From Hirsutella rhossiliensis (Eukaryota; Ascomycota; Sordariomycetes; Hypocreales; Ophiocordycipitaceae), in NCBI RefSeq assembly GCF_020360975.1, contig NW_025408677.1, positions 1,922,001 to 1,986,000 on the forward strand: a stretch of DNA of 64,000 nt, given 5' to 3'. Position numbers and translations under genes: made by a program. Shown here in pieces: positions 20,746 to 32,394 of the stretch. The notes beneath the pieces were generated by a model. It was not told the origin of the DNA. It saw only the letters and a list, made by a program, of their open reading frames with translations, and searched no databases. How positions within the stretch are numbered: the stretch's first letter is position 1; each line of letters opens with the position of its first letter.

Positions 20746-22703
20746 CCCGCCACGCAGCTCCCCCTCCATTCCAGTATACGAACCGTCCCGAGGGGATGGA
20801 GGTGAGTCAACCGACGTCTGCGCGAGAGGAAAGAAAAGAAGGAAATGGGGACAAATAATCGGCGAGGTAAGGGGAAGACGCAAGAGGCAGAGCAGCCCGG
20901 CCCAGCCCAACCCTACCTACCTCATCCACGGAGTACGACTAATTACCTACCAACCTTATCCATTCCAGCTTCGTTTCAAAGACTATCTCCAAGGCTAAGC
21001 TCCCGAATCCGTGACAGGCGCTAGGCCACATGTCCTCGCACCGCCTTACAGGCAAGCAGTTTCTGGGGACCGCAGCAGAGTACTCCTAGTGCCATGCTGC
21101 TGCAGTCAAGGCCTGGTCGACACCGAGACACGCACGCACGTCGCCAAGGCCACCGCCCGCCGCCGCACCGTCGGGTTCCATCAGCCGTGCATGATGTGCC
21201 CCGGGGAAGACAAGGATGCAAGTACGGATATGTACAAAGCATGTGCAATGCCCTGCTCTCGTCCGGGGCTGAGGCGGGGGGGCGGACAGCCTCGGGTGCT
21301 AGGCGCCAGAAGTGGCGATCAAACCGGAGCGGCACTGCGGCAGATGCTGCGCGGGTTGGTTGACGGATGTCTTGCCTCGGGTCCGAAGCCTGGCGGCGCG
21401 GGTGGGTCCCACGATGAGGACGGGACTACCGGTACCGTAGCATCGATGCCTGTCTGTGTCGAGAATAGCAGAAAGAAGCTTTTATACATGAGGCCGAGAG
21501 AGGGGAGAACGACGCGGAGCTCAGAGGAGGCCAAGGGCAGATCCGACGGTAGCCCTTGTCATGAGTCATCGCAACCCCGTGTAAGTCGCCTGCTGGACGA
21601 GAGCCACTAGCAAAATAAGCTACTTGACTAGAAAACGGGGTAAACCGAGTCCGCGTGTGCTGTCCCTCGCTTCCCCACCCCCCGCGCCTTTCAAACCCTA
21701 AGGGGGGCAAGCAAGCGCGTCGAAGACAAAAGGTGGGTAACCGAGAAGACCAACAAAAAGAAAGACTGGCCAAGTAATGACAGAAAAAGCCCCACGGCTG
21801 CCCGATCACGCGGCCATTTCCAGCCAAATGCGTCGTGGGCTTGTATTGCTTCGTCATCGACTGCCCGCCCGCCTGCCGCCACCCCCGCCTAACAAGTCGA
21901 GCCAAGTCCTGGGATGAATAGGGAGGAAGCTAGGGAGCTGTTAGTGGCGTCCCCCTCGGCAGCTGGCTGCATGGGGCCAGGGCTGAGGTCACCATCGATC
22001 AGAGATCCATCGTCTGCGAGCCCGGGACTCTAATTTAACTCTACTCGCAGCTAACGAGGCCTCTCGTCAATCCGACGGTGCCGCAACGTGTCGTAATAGA
22101 ATCGTCCGGACCTCTCCCTACATGCTTGACCTGTACGCACGCTTCTCCCCCGTCCAACGCACAGAGGCCACGGGCAAGCCTAGCCCCACCATGTCTACGG
22201 CCGCGTGGGCCAGTGACAAATCAAATCTCCCTCATTGGACCAAGACCCTCGTCAGAAGCATCATCCCCCTACGCTGCCAAGCCTTGCACAGGTTCGCAGC
22301 TGAATGTCTCGTGCTGTCATCCCGCCGCGTGGCGTTTCGGCAGCAGTGCGCATTTCGACCCAGCAGTCCTGGGGGCCAAGACGTGGCGGAAGAAGCCGCG
22401 CCCTCGTTGTATGCAACTCCCTCTCAGCGACGAGATGATGCTCTCTTCTTAATCTGTTATGTAACTGCGGCCTTTCCCAGGCCACGAGGTCCCGGCATTA
22501 CATCGTCTCCCGGCGGCCGGCCTCGAGCTCCGTGCAAGCGACATTTTCCCCAACTCCGTGACGCCAGTGCCATGCGACCTGCCAGATGGCCCTGCGTACA
22601 CCAGGCCCAACCCCCTGCTTCTGCTCCTGCCACCAACTTTCCCTTGGAGCTGACCGCAACGAGGTCGGGGCGAGATGCTTCATCGGGGCCCTCCCGGCAT
22701 CAT

Positions 22704-24251
22704 CTAGTTGTAGGTGCGGGACAGGTTGCGGAGATACCAGTCCACCAACTTCCTGCCAACCTTGGCTTCCGAAATGTGAATCAGGTCCTGCATAGTGGCG
22801 TCCTTGTCAGCAATTTGCCATTATCCGGAATCGCATCATGGCTTCCACTTACCCCTTGCAGTGCATAGTCGAGGTCGCTGACATTGACGAGATCGCCATC
22901 GAGCAGGCCCTGGTCCTGCCACCGCAGCTGCTTCGTCCGCTGCTTCGTCACCAGCAGCCAGGACCGCAGCTCCTCGGGCTTCACCTCGAGGAAGCCGGCG
23001 AGCTTGGTGAGGTCCATTGTGGTGTAGAGTCTCAGGTACGACTTGATGGTCGGGCTCCACATGTTGGTCTTGACCTCGTCCATGAAAACGGCCAGGTGGT
23101 ATTCGACCGGGTCCACGTTGGACTCAGGGTGGTCAAAGTCTGGCGGTACCGGCGAGATGAACTTGGGGCAGGCCGTGCGGAAGAGCTCCTCGAAGATGGG
23201 CAGCGAGTCGGGCCCGCCCCGCTGCAGCTTGAGGAGCTGGTCGCCGTACTTCTCACGCAGCGCGCCGTGGATCGTGTCGTCGAGCCTCGTCGGCTGGAAG
23301 GCGACGCAGATGGCAATCAGGGCGTACATCTGCTCGTTCTTCTTGGTAATCGAGTCGTACTGGGCGTTCTTTTGGAAGTTCTTGGTCCTCGAGACGTAGA
23401 CGAGGATGTGGCTGAACATGCGGATGGCGTCGGCGTAGCGGTGCATCATCATGTACGAGAAGCCGACGTAGTAGTACGTCGTGAAGTGGGCCGCCATGAC
23501 CCGGGCAAACATGGCCTTTTTGTTGAGCTCAATGTCGTCGAGCGTCTTGAGGGCGAGGCTAAAGTCGCCCAGCAGGCAGTGGATCCGCAGCAGGCCGATG
23601 ATGGAGAAGTAGCCCAGCATCTTGTACAGGTTCCTGGATCCGTACTCGCCAGCCACGGCCATGGGGTCCTCGTTGCGCTTCATGGCAGCCAGCTGCTCGG
23701 TAATCTGCGACCGCTGGATGAGCGAGTACAGTACGTTGAGAACGCTGTACGATCCCCACGTGTTGGGGTTCTCGCGCAGGATTTGCATCTCCTCCTCGTT
23801 GGACGCCTGGCGCGCGATTCGAGATCGGTATGAGCTGAACGAGTTGAACTGGTAGATGAACTCGTCGATGACGTCCCAGGCCCAGTAGTACTGCGCGCAC
23901 CGACGTTAGTCTTTCTTCTGGACGCAAAGGTCGCTTCATACGCACCGACGGGGGCTCGAGGTCAACCGGGCCTTCCGAGTTGAGGATGAAGTGGAACAGG
24001 CTGCAGTACGAGTCGTAGCTCTGGAATTTGACCTCGAGGGGCGCCGAAAAGTCCAGCGGCTGCGCGGCCTGGACCAGCCGTGCCTGGATATCGTCTGTTT
24101 GTTGCGCCATGGTCAATGACGTGGTCTGGCTCAGCTCCTCGCCGTCCTCGTACTGGACGTGCTCCTTGTACTCGGCCACCAAGGCCTCCTCGTCGTCGCT
24201 GTCGACATTGAGGGCGCGGGCCGGAGCCACGCCGTTCTGATACGTCGCCAT
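22704..24251 (-). CDS. EIF3L: Translation initiation factor eIF3 subunit L
   Basis: Three exons, 24251-23946, 23890-22853 and 22787-22704, encode 475 residues. Introns are 55 nt (branch GACTAACG) and 65 nt (donor GTAAGT, acceptor ATGCAG), both phase 0. The N-terminus is acidic (NVDSDDEEALVAEYKEHVQ). The body has the eIF3L pattern: KFQSYDSYCSLFHFILNS, WAWDVIDEFIYQFNSF, LYKMLGYFSIIGLLRIHCLL, FTTYYYVGFSYMMMHRYADA, and a C-terminal PCI/winged-helix-like part (LTKLAGFLEVKPEELRSWLL). The last exon encodes DLIHISEAKVGRKLVDWYLR. eIF3L pairs with eIF3K at the periphery of eIF3 on the 40S subunit; it is absent from S. cerevisiae but present in filamentous fungi (family knowledge). It is transcribed away from EFL1. 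Confidence 0.94.
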
Positions 24252-24926
24252 CGTGTGCAGGCAGGTTCGTCTTCGCCTCGTGCGAGCTGGGCCGAGGGAG
24301 CAGAGGGCAGAGAGGCAGCGCGGCACCGAATTTTCTGCGCTCGCGGAGGGGCGTTGAGGCTTCGTCGGGCAGAATTTTGGTGACCGATAGTGTGTTAGGG
24401 CTTGTGGTGCCGATATGGCCTTACCGAGTGACGCCAGACGGCATAGATGCATGGCCCATGCACGTATCGGGTGTTATGATTGTGGGGCATGGGCCATCTC
24501 AAAGCGGGGCAGCGGCAAGAGATGCATCGGAGTCAAGTTGGGAGGCCGAAAAAGTGCTTCGACAATGCTCCGCCGCTTCCGTGAATATCAGAGGGGAATT
24601 AATGTGTCTTCGACCTTGTGTGACTGGATTCTGGGATCTACCGATTCAGCTCCAACTGCAAGTCATCGCTGAGTCACAACGAGTCACCACCAATCCCCTT
24701 TGGCCGTGCGGCAATTTTGGGTGGACAAGAGTCACGGATGATCATGAACCAGCCGAGGACAACTCCCGACCGCCGCCCTCGAGAGCCCTGTTTCCCAGAT
24801 AAACATAACCTTCAAGACCCGAGACCTTAGAGGCGGCCCACGCTGCCGTTACCCTGAGCTCGAGAGCATCTCTCATCGCCCTGTTCAGCTTGACATATTC
24901 TGTGCTTCGCCACACGCTCACCCATC
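24252..24926. promoter_or_regulatory. Divergent promoter region eIF3L / EFL1
   Basis: Only 675 bp separate two outward-facing start codons of translation genes, so the region must serve both. It contains a PAC-like CTCATCGC at 24872-24879, about 47 bp before the EFL1 ATG. Confidence 0.6.
24872..24879 (-). promoter_or_regulatory. PAC-like ribosome-biogenesis promoter element
   Basis: The minus strand reads GCGATGAG, identical to the core of the yeast PAC element (polymerase A and C box) common before ribosome-biogenesis genes. Its position just upstream of EFL1, a 60S maturation GTPase, fits. An 8-mer match alone is weak evidence, and this close to the ATG it could lie in the leader. Confidence 0.4.
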
Positions 24927-27900
24927 ATGCCTGTTGTCAGCCCTGAACGGCTCGCGAGCCTGCAGCGGCAGTCCCATGATATCCGCAATGTAGGACACGC
25001 GCCCGCCCGGCAGATTAGCTGTTCGCTAATGCTCTGCGCCAGATTTGTATTCTGGCCCACGTTGATCACGGCAAGACTTCCCTGACTGATGCCTTGTTGG
25101 CCACCAACGGCATCATCTCGCCCAAACTGGCCGGCAAGATCCGGTACCTTGACTCGCGCCCTGATGAGCAAACCCGCGGCATCACCATGGAGTCGTCGGC
25201 CATTTCGCTCTACTTCTCCATGCTCCGGAGATCCGCCCCTGGCGCGGACCCTGTCCCCAAGGAGTATCTCATCAATCTGATTGACTCACCCGGCCACATC
25301 GACTTCAGTAGTGAGGTCTCCACAGCTTCCCGACTATGCGATGGGGCCGTGGTCCTCGTTGATGCCGTTGAAGGGGTTTGCAGCCAAACCGTCACTGTTC
25401 TTCGCCAAACGTGGATGGAAAAGCTAAAGCCCCTGCTCGTCATTAACAAGATGGACCGGCTGGTGACGGAGCTGAAAATGTCCCCCGCAGAGGCCTATGT
25501 TCATCTAAGCAAGCTGCTTGAGCAGGTCAATGCCGTGCTGGGCAGTTTCTTTCAAGGCGAACGAATGGAGGAGGATCTGAATTGGAGGGAGACCATGGAG
25601 GAGCGCGTCAACGCCGCGGCCGCCGCTAAAGCATCTGCGGCCGAGGACACGGTCAGCGAGACGGGAGAGCTCCAATTCGAAGAACGGGACGACGAAGACA
25701 TCTACTTTGCGCCGGAAAAGAACAACGTCATCTTCAGCAGCGCCATCGACGGCTGGGCGTTTACCTGCCGGCAGTTTGCCAGTCTATACGAGAAGAAACT
25801 CGGCATCAGGAGAGGCGTCATGGAAAAAGTTCTCTGGGGCAACTTTTATCTCGACCCCAAGACAAAGAAAATTCTCGGCCCAAAGCACCTCAAAGGACGA
25901 AACCTGAAGCCCATGTTTGTGCAGCTCGTTCTCGAGCCCATCTGGACCGTCTACCAGGCTACATGCGGCGGAGACAGCGGTAAGGGAGACCCGGACATGC
26001 TCGAAAAGGTCACAAAGTCCCTGAGCATTACCATTCCGCCTCATGTAATCCGGGCGAGAGATTCGAGGCTGCTTTTGACGACCGTCTTTGCCTCGTGGCT
26101 GCCCTTGTCGACGGCGCTGCTGGTATCCGTCGTCGAATCCCTGCCATCCCCACCGGTGGCGCAAGCCGAACGTCTGCCCGACCTGCTCGAGCATTCGCCG
26201 GGGTCGCAATGCATTGACAAGGGTGTCCGTGACGCCGTGGTGTCGTTCAAAGACGAAAAGTCAGATCCAGTCGTCGCGTACGTCAGCAAGATGGTCTCCA
26301 TCCCCGAGAACGAGCTCCCCGAGAACAAAAGGAGAACCACGGGCCAGATGAGCGGAGAAGAAGCACGGGAGCTGGCCCGGAGAAAGAGGGCCGAAGCAAC
26401 AAGAGCACAAGCTGCCAGGGAGGAAACCGGGATCGGGAGTCTCACGGAGGCTGTCGATTCCGCCAACATCGACGATGCTGTCCCAGAGACGGAGGAGAAG
26501 AAGGCGGACCCTGAGCGCCTGGTGGGCTTCGCCCGGATATACTCTGGCCACCTTTCCGTCGGCGACACTCTCTACGTTGTGCCTCCCAAGTGGTCTCCTG
26601 CGGATCCTCGTGCGGATGCTAAGCCGCAACAAGTCACCGTGACCGCGCTCTACATGTTCATGGGCAGAAACCTAGAACCCCTGGATTCGGTGCCGGCGGG
26701 TGTGGTGTTTGGCATTGGCGGGCTGGAAGGCAAGATTCTGAAATCCGGAACTCTCTGCAGCCGCCTGCAAGGCGCCGTCAACCTCGCGGGCGTAAGCCTG
26801 ACTGGAAAGCCGATTGTGCGGGTAGCGCTGGAGCCAAAAAACCCAGCAGACCTCGACAAGATGATCAAGGGGCTGCAACTTCTCGTGCAAAGCGACCCTT
26901 GCGCCGAGTACGAACAGTTTGCCAGCGGCGAGCACGTCCTGCTGACCGCCGGTGAGCTGCATCTCGAGCGATGCCTCCTGGACCTCAAGGAAAGATTTGC
27001 CTGCTGCGACATTCAGGCGGGCGCGCCCATCGTGCCTTACAGGGAGACGATCGTTCGTGCAGAGGAGATGCGACCGCCGGCAAACAAAGACCTCGGACGG
27101 GGGGCCGTTGTCGGCGTTACGAGCTCGAAACAGGTGACAATTACACTTCGCGTCCGGCCACTGCCGGCAGATGTCACCGAATTTCTCATCAAGAACGGCG
27201 ACTCCATCAAGCGGCTGTACACGGAACGCAGATCCACCGAGGATGGCGGCAGCAACGGAGCCGGCGAGGAGAACATTGTGCCGGACACGGCGGTCACAGC
27301 TAGCAATACACTGTCGGTCGACGAGTTCAAGCAGCAGCTCCAGCAACAGCTGGAGACGGGCAAGGGGCGCGATGTGTGGAAGAGCCGCGTGAATCAGATT
27401 GCAGCGTTTGGGCCGCGACGCACGGGGCCGAACCTGCTCGTCGACGCGACCAAGGACGGCATTTTGCCCAAGGTATTCACGGCCAACAAAAGCTTCAATG
27501 ATGCCCCTCGGGCAGAAGAGACCCTTCGAGCCTCCCACTTGTCGGACAAGATTACCTACGCTTTCCAACTGGCGACGGCGCAGGGGCCGCTGTGCCACGA
27601 GCCCATGCAAGGAGTTGCCGTCTTCATCGAGGATGTCGGCCTGAGCCTTTCCGAGGACGACTCGTCGGCCCACGACAGGCTCGGCAGGTTGACGGGCGAA
27701 ATTATCAAGTCGCTACAGTCGTCGGTCCGCGCGGCTTTTCTCGACTGGTCGCCGCGCCTGATGCTGGCCATGTACTCGGTCGAGATCCAGGCATCGACCG
27801 AGGTCCTCGGCCGCGTGTATGACGTGCTGACCCGGCGGCGCGGACGCGTCATGGCCGAGACCATGAAGGAGGGCACGCCCTTCTTCACCATCCAGGCACT

Positions 27901-28180
27901 GCTCCCCGTGGCCGAGAGCTTCGGGTTTGCAGACGAGATGCGCAAGCGCACGAGCGGAGCGGCGCAGCCACAGCTGATCTTTGCGGGGTTCGAGATTCTG
28001 GACGAGGACCCGTTCTGGGTGCCCTTCACCGAGGACGACCTAGAGGACCTGGGCGAGCTGGCGGACAAGGAGAATGTGGCGAAGCGGTATATGGACGGGG
28101 TCAGGCGGAAGAAGGGTCTGCTGGTCGAGGGCCGGCTCGTCGCGACAGACGCAGAGAAGCAAAAGACGCTGAAGCGATGA
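24927..28180 (+). CDS. EFL1: Elongation factor-like GTPase Efl1/Ria1 (60S maturation)
   Basis: Two exons, 24927-24989 and 25043-28180, give 1066 residues. The 53-nt intron has branch GCTAATG and joins HDIRN to ICILAHVDHGKTSLTD. GTPase motifs: G1 AHVDHGKT (residues 26-33), switch I DEQTRGITMESSAI, G3 DSPGH (about 102) and G4 NKMD (about 156). The EF-2-like domains follow, including GELHLERCLLDLKERF and the C-terminal LMLAMYSVEIQAS and RRRGRVMAE segments. Against EF-2, the insert in the G domain (about residues 185-230, NAAAAAKASAAEDTVSETGE) and the long charged insert (SGEEARELARRKRAEATR) are typical of Efl1. Efl1 works with Sdo1 to release eIF6/Tif6 from pre-60S subunits in the cytoplasm (family knowledge). 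Confidence 0.94.
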
Positions 28181-29222
28181 CCTCTCTCTCGGTCCCGATG
28201 GCCGGGCCGAGAGTGTCGTGCATGCTCGGCGGACGACTTGCTTCCACTGGACGGCAGTTGGGCTCCGGGCTACAGGCACAGTTTCGGAGGATGCAAGGGG
28301 GAAGCGCGAGGTGCAGCATTTGTATGTATGCTGATGCTTGCTCGTGCACTAGCGATCAGTGCGCGACGAGGACCGGGTCTGGACCAGCACCGGGGCGAAG
28401 AAAAAGGAAGCATGGCTGCTCCTTGCATGAGACCCAGTCTTGTCGTCTGTACATCGACGTGGACGACCCGAGCCACTCGGTCCTGCGAAGCGCCTCGAGC
28501 CGGTAGCCAAGTAATTACAGTATGTTGAAAGGCGAAGCCATGTGGTGTCTCAATCCTTGCTTTCTTTTCTTATTCCCAGACCACGGCCACGCGACTGCCT
28601 TGCCATAGAGTGGGCGCGAGAGGTCGCTTGCTTTTCACGCCCCCTGAACAACAGCCACGCGGCTGAATGTCTTGGACGTTGACGGACGGACGAGAAGAGG
28701 ATGGAAGCTCGACACACATAGGCTGGCCTTGCCTTGAGGCCTTTGATTATTGATTACTAGTGCTGGTCTTCCTTGGGCCGACTTGATGCGTAGCTAGAGC
28801 TCATCATCAGCCGCACAGGGAGGGAGACGCCCCGGAAGGTATTGGCCGTTGCATTGAGTCTGTGTGCTCTGACGCACACCCATTCTCACGCGTCTGCTCC
28901 GTCGACAGGTGCTCAGCTGCAGATGGTTGCTTGTTTGTCTCTGCTAGGCAAAGCATAATGGACATTATGCACCGGCGCCGTCGCTGCCGTGTCTTTTCCT
29001 GATAAGCCAGGGCCCCGGACGACTCCTGGGAGCTCCAGCATCGATGGCCTTTTGGTCGATTCAACTGCCTCGTCGGATATAGTTGACGAGGAGAGAAAAA
29101 AGGGGGAGCATGCCTACTGTTGCGCCCCGCGCCATTCATTACTACACCCGGCCCGGCCCTCGCTGAAACCCTTTGTGATTGGACCTTCTGTGGCCCGGAG
29201 AGGCGCCCATGTCACGGCCACG
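28181..29222. other. Intergenic region
   Basis: This is the 3' flank of EFL1 and the upstream region of the rhodopsin-domain gene. Several frames of 60-130 codons cross it without domain signal. No gene is supported. Confidence 0.5.
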
Positions 29223-30602
29223 ATGAGCGCGCCCCGTTATGCCTTTAACGCCGAGATTTTCGCCCTCTTGGCCGTCGGGCTGGCGGCTGTGGTTCTTCGG
29301 CTGTATCTGCGAGCTCGCGCCGTTGGAGGACTCAAGGGCCTGGCGTCTGATGATTGCCTCGTGGTGTTGGCAGCGGTATGAGAGGATCCCTTGGCCCCGT
29401 TCTGTCAGAGACTCGTTACTGACTGGGGATGGGTGAAAGGTGGCTTACGGGACTGAGACGGCCCTGGCATACGTTGCCGAAAATGAGGCGAATGGCTTGA
29501 CGAGCAGCTTCATGGATGACGGCACGAGAGCAGCCATGGCGCCGCAGACTGGCGGCAGAGAGCATAGGCAGAGGTACCACCGTGATCTGATAGCGACCGG
29601 CTGGCATGAGCCCCCAGCGCGCGAAGGATGCTGACTGCTTATAGAGTCCTCGGCTCCAAGCTGCAACTCGGCAGCTGGGCCAGCCATTCCATCGTCATCT
29701 GGTCCCTCAAGGCGGCCGTGTGCGTGCTGTGCTTGAGGCTGGCAAGCACCCAGCACCGCCGACGCCGGCCGGCCGCGCTGCTGGGCCTGGCTCTCGTCGG
29801 CGCCAGCTGGCTCGGCGCAACGCTGACGCTGCTGCTGAGCTGTCGTCCCATGACGCGAATGTGGCGGCTCTCCCCGGCGCCGGAGCCGTCCTGCCAGCCC
29901 GCCTCGTCGCCGGCGCTCATCTGGACATACATGAGCCTCGGCGTGGCGACTTATCTGTACCTGATGGCGGTGCCGGCCCCGTCTCTGTTTCAGACGGGGG
30001 CGCCCGCGAGGCACAAGTTGCTGACGGCCGCTCTGTTGGCGTGTGGCTTCCTGGCTGGCTTGGCTGCGGTGAACCGCGCGGTTGTCGTCTCGGTAAGGGC
30101 TCTTTTCGTGGTGGCCATGGGCTGGGGAGCTGAGCTCTTTACTTACCGACCCGATGCATGTGCGCAGAGCTTTAGGGATCTTAGACTCGCGCGTAAATGG
30201 GAGGCGCGCGAAGCCTTTGCCGCGATGGTCACGGCAAACATGGCAATCATCCTACCATGCTGGATGGAAGGGCCAAGCCGGATCCGCGAGTCTGGCGATG
30301 GCAACCAAGACAGCCCAACGACGCCGATGTCTCAAGTCGGCAGAAAAGACGGCGAGGGGGCCGCGGTCGAAACGACGTACGTAGAGGACGGGGAGGTGGC
30401 AAGCCCGCATACAGGGAGCGGCGAGAAGGATGGCCGAGGCATCCAGCGGCGCGTCGAGGTCTGCGTCAGGGAAGACGACGAAGTTTACCTCGTCAAGAAC
30501 GGAAACTACACGGGTGTTTGGTCGGGAGCCCACGGCGGACGGCAGACTCGGAGCAGGTATTTCGGAGACCATATCCACCAGCTGGCATACCCGGGGGCGT
30601 AG
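29223..30602 (+). CDS. Rhodopsin-domain (Pth11-related) integral membrane protein
   Basis: Four exons, 29223-29375, 29440-29573, 29645-30092 and 30168-30602, give 389 residues, with consistent phases and GT-AG ends. The N-terminal helix (FALLAVGLAAVVLRLYLRA) is followed by LKGLASDDCLVVLAAVAYG; a D-D-x3-V/L motif at the start of helix 2 is typical of this fungal family. Further helices: SIVIWSLKAAVCVLCLRLAS, AALLGLALVGASWLGATLTL, WTYMSLGVATYLYLMAVPAP, LLTAALLACGFLAGLAAVNR and AFAAMVTANMAIILPC. A long charged cytoplasmic-looking tail ends the protein. Such proteins include the Pth11 receptor class but most are uncharacterised. The unusual hydrophilic stretch after helix 2 (about residues 60-95, MDDGTRAAMAPQTGG) is where the model is weakest. 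Confidence 0.75.
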
Positions 30603-31076
30603 ACGTCGAGGGCGGTTCGCCTGCTTGCCTTGCTGCACGAGGCCTCTGGCAGGCGGATCCAGGCTCAGCGGACTCCAGACGAGCGAAGATCAAAGAAGAA
30701 AGGAAAAAATAAACACAACCCGTTGTTCAGCCCGGGGCGTCGGTCGTGTTCTGTGGAAGGGGAGACTTCTCCGCCTCGCCCCCTTCAAACGCCGAGGCAA
30801 TGTGTTTTGGAGAGGCAGCCGGGTTCGGCTCACTGCCCTCTGGCTGTCGTCATTGGAGAGAGCGAGTGTGGCGTTGTCGAGCTGTTCAGGGGTTGGCCGG
30901 GCTTCGCTCCGGGCAACCAGACCAGGTGCCAGGCAGTGAAACGCCCTTGGCTACGAGAGCATCCTGAGTCCTCTGAGAAAGCGCGTCTCTTCTCTTCATT
31001 GTTTCTCCGATACAGAGGCATCAATACCGAGGCATCATCATCGTCAACCACGCCTCCTCCTTTGAACTTTGCCGCC
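30603..31076. other. Short intergenic region
   Basis: There are 474 bp between two co-oriented genes. No coding or structured element is recognised. Confidence 0.5.
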
Positions 31077-32394
31077 ATGCCGCGGCCTCTCCCTCCAACT
31101 CCCTCCCCGCAGCCTCGACCGCTGCCTTTTCGACCAGGTAAACACACGGCCCTCAGTCCAGACCGAGGGCGAGAGCCCTGACCCGTCGGTGAATCTGCAG
31201 GCATACAGCAACATGGCATGGGCAACGGATGGTCGGCGTCAGGCCGGCCGTTCCACCAGGTGATTCAGGTCCCGGTGCCGCATAAGCTCGACGATCTGAT
31301 GAGGCTGGAGCTGTACCAGGCCTATCCCCACGACCCCTTTTCAACGCTCTGCATGGGCCACTTGCTGCGCCTGGCGAGATGGTGGCACCGCCGTCGCTCA
31401 GGGGCGCCCGAGCTGGAGCACGAGCTGGCCGCCGCCGCCGCCGCCGACGGCATCAACCCGGCCGACCTCGACGGAGCCGCAGGCGCGGGCGTCGACCCCG
31501 ACCAGCCATCGCTCCGCACTGCCAAGCACGCCGAAGAGTGGCGCCGCCGCGACACGGACCATTTGATGCGCGTGCTCGAGCGCGCCATCAACCACGCAGC
31601 CCACAGGCTGCGCGAGGCGCGCCGCGCCACCATCCTGCGCACCGGGCAGCCGCCGCGCTGCGGCCTCGGCTACCAGGGGGGCGTCCTGCTGTGCGTGCTG
31701 TGCGCCGCGGCCGAGGGCGTGGGCGGCCTGCGCGGCCTGCTGCCGACGATGCGGGACCGCATCTTGGCCGGCGACCACGGCGCGCTCGCGCCTGATGAGA
31801 CGGCGCTCTTCGAGGAGGCGCACCGGGCCCGCGGGGACTCGCTGTTTGAGCCGGGGTGTGGACACCGGGCGTCGTCCATCTCGGGCGAGGGCCGCCATGG
31901 GGACGACGGGCTGGTTATTCTGTGCCATGTCTGTGGGCACCGGCGGCCTATTGATCTCTGGCGAGGCAGCCGTTCGGATCCGCTGCCGCAGCACGGCTTG
32001 TCGCGAGATGCTGATGCCGCGTACGTCAGTGTCGGGGGGCTGCATCTCGTCGTCGACATCTGCGAGGGCATCACGTTGATCAAGTTTCAGTACGGCATCT
32101 ACCCTTTCTCTCCCCCATCTCTCTCTCCCGTCTTCTCACGTTTGTTATTCATGGGGATGAGTCAAAGGGCAACGACGCCCACACCCTGTGTCTTCTTGCA
32201 AAGCTTACATCGTCCTCCTCCCCATTCACAGATCCACAATCTTTTCCACAGTCCACGAACGAGGCAAGATCGGGCGAGACCGCGCCAACCCAGTGAGCAC
32301 CTCGCTCGCCGACGAAATCGGAGCCTTTGAGCCGACGGTGTGCTCAGCCGGGCGACGAATCTGTGCCTGCCGGCCCTCGGGCTTGCTGTTCTGA
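31077..32394 (+). CDS. Unrecognised protein with paired Cys/His motifs
   Basis: I do not recognise this protein. Proposed exons are 31077-31137, 31201-32089 and 32232-32394 (370 residues). The first intron (63 nt, GTAAAC...CTGCAG) joins FRP to GIQQHGMGNGW. The second (142 nt, GTACGG...TTCACAG) joins TLIKF to QSTIFSTVHERGKIG; without it the frame continues to a stop near 32330. A Pro-rich N-terminus is followed by an Arg/Ala-rich helical region (DTDHLMRVLERAINHAAHRL). There is a CxxC (LLCVLCAAAEG, about residue 183), then GCGH (about 240) and CHVCGH (about 261), the last two resembling a split zinc-binding knuckle, and a Cys-containing tail (CSAGRRICACRP). Biased codon use across the whole frame suggests real coding sequence. 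Confidence 0.58.

Larger units (their letters stand above)
17601..22703. other. 5.1 kb gene-poor intergenic region
   Basis: No protein-coding gene can be supported. About 17800-19200 is purine-rich on the plus strand (many GAAGAGG/GGAAAAG blocks), that is C/T-rich in the direction of the 17175-17600 gene, as in a long fungal promoter or leader. Several frames of 180-340 codons cross the region but are low complexity and carry no domains. Microsatellites and an 11-bp array are listed separately. Confidence 0.5.

Noticed and set aside
20123..20746. Gly-rich minus-strand frame
   Set aside because: It is created by the CCA microsatellite; the remainder has no recognisable features.
21011..22868. 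Plus-strand frames at 21011-21610 and 22122-22868
   Set aside because: No domain, mixed composition, and the second overlaps the end of eIF3L on the other strand.
22838..23833. 332-codon plus-strand frame opposite eIF3L
   Set aside because: It is exactly antisense to eIF3L exon 2, which has clear family motifs.
26672..27673. 334-codon minus-strand frame inside EFL1
   Set aside because: Antisense shadow of the EFL1 coding exon.
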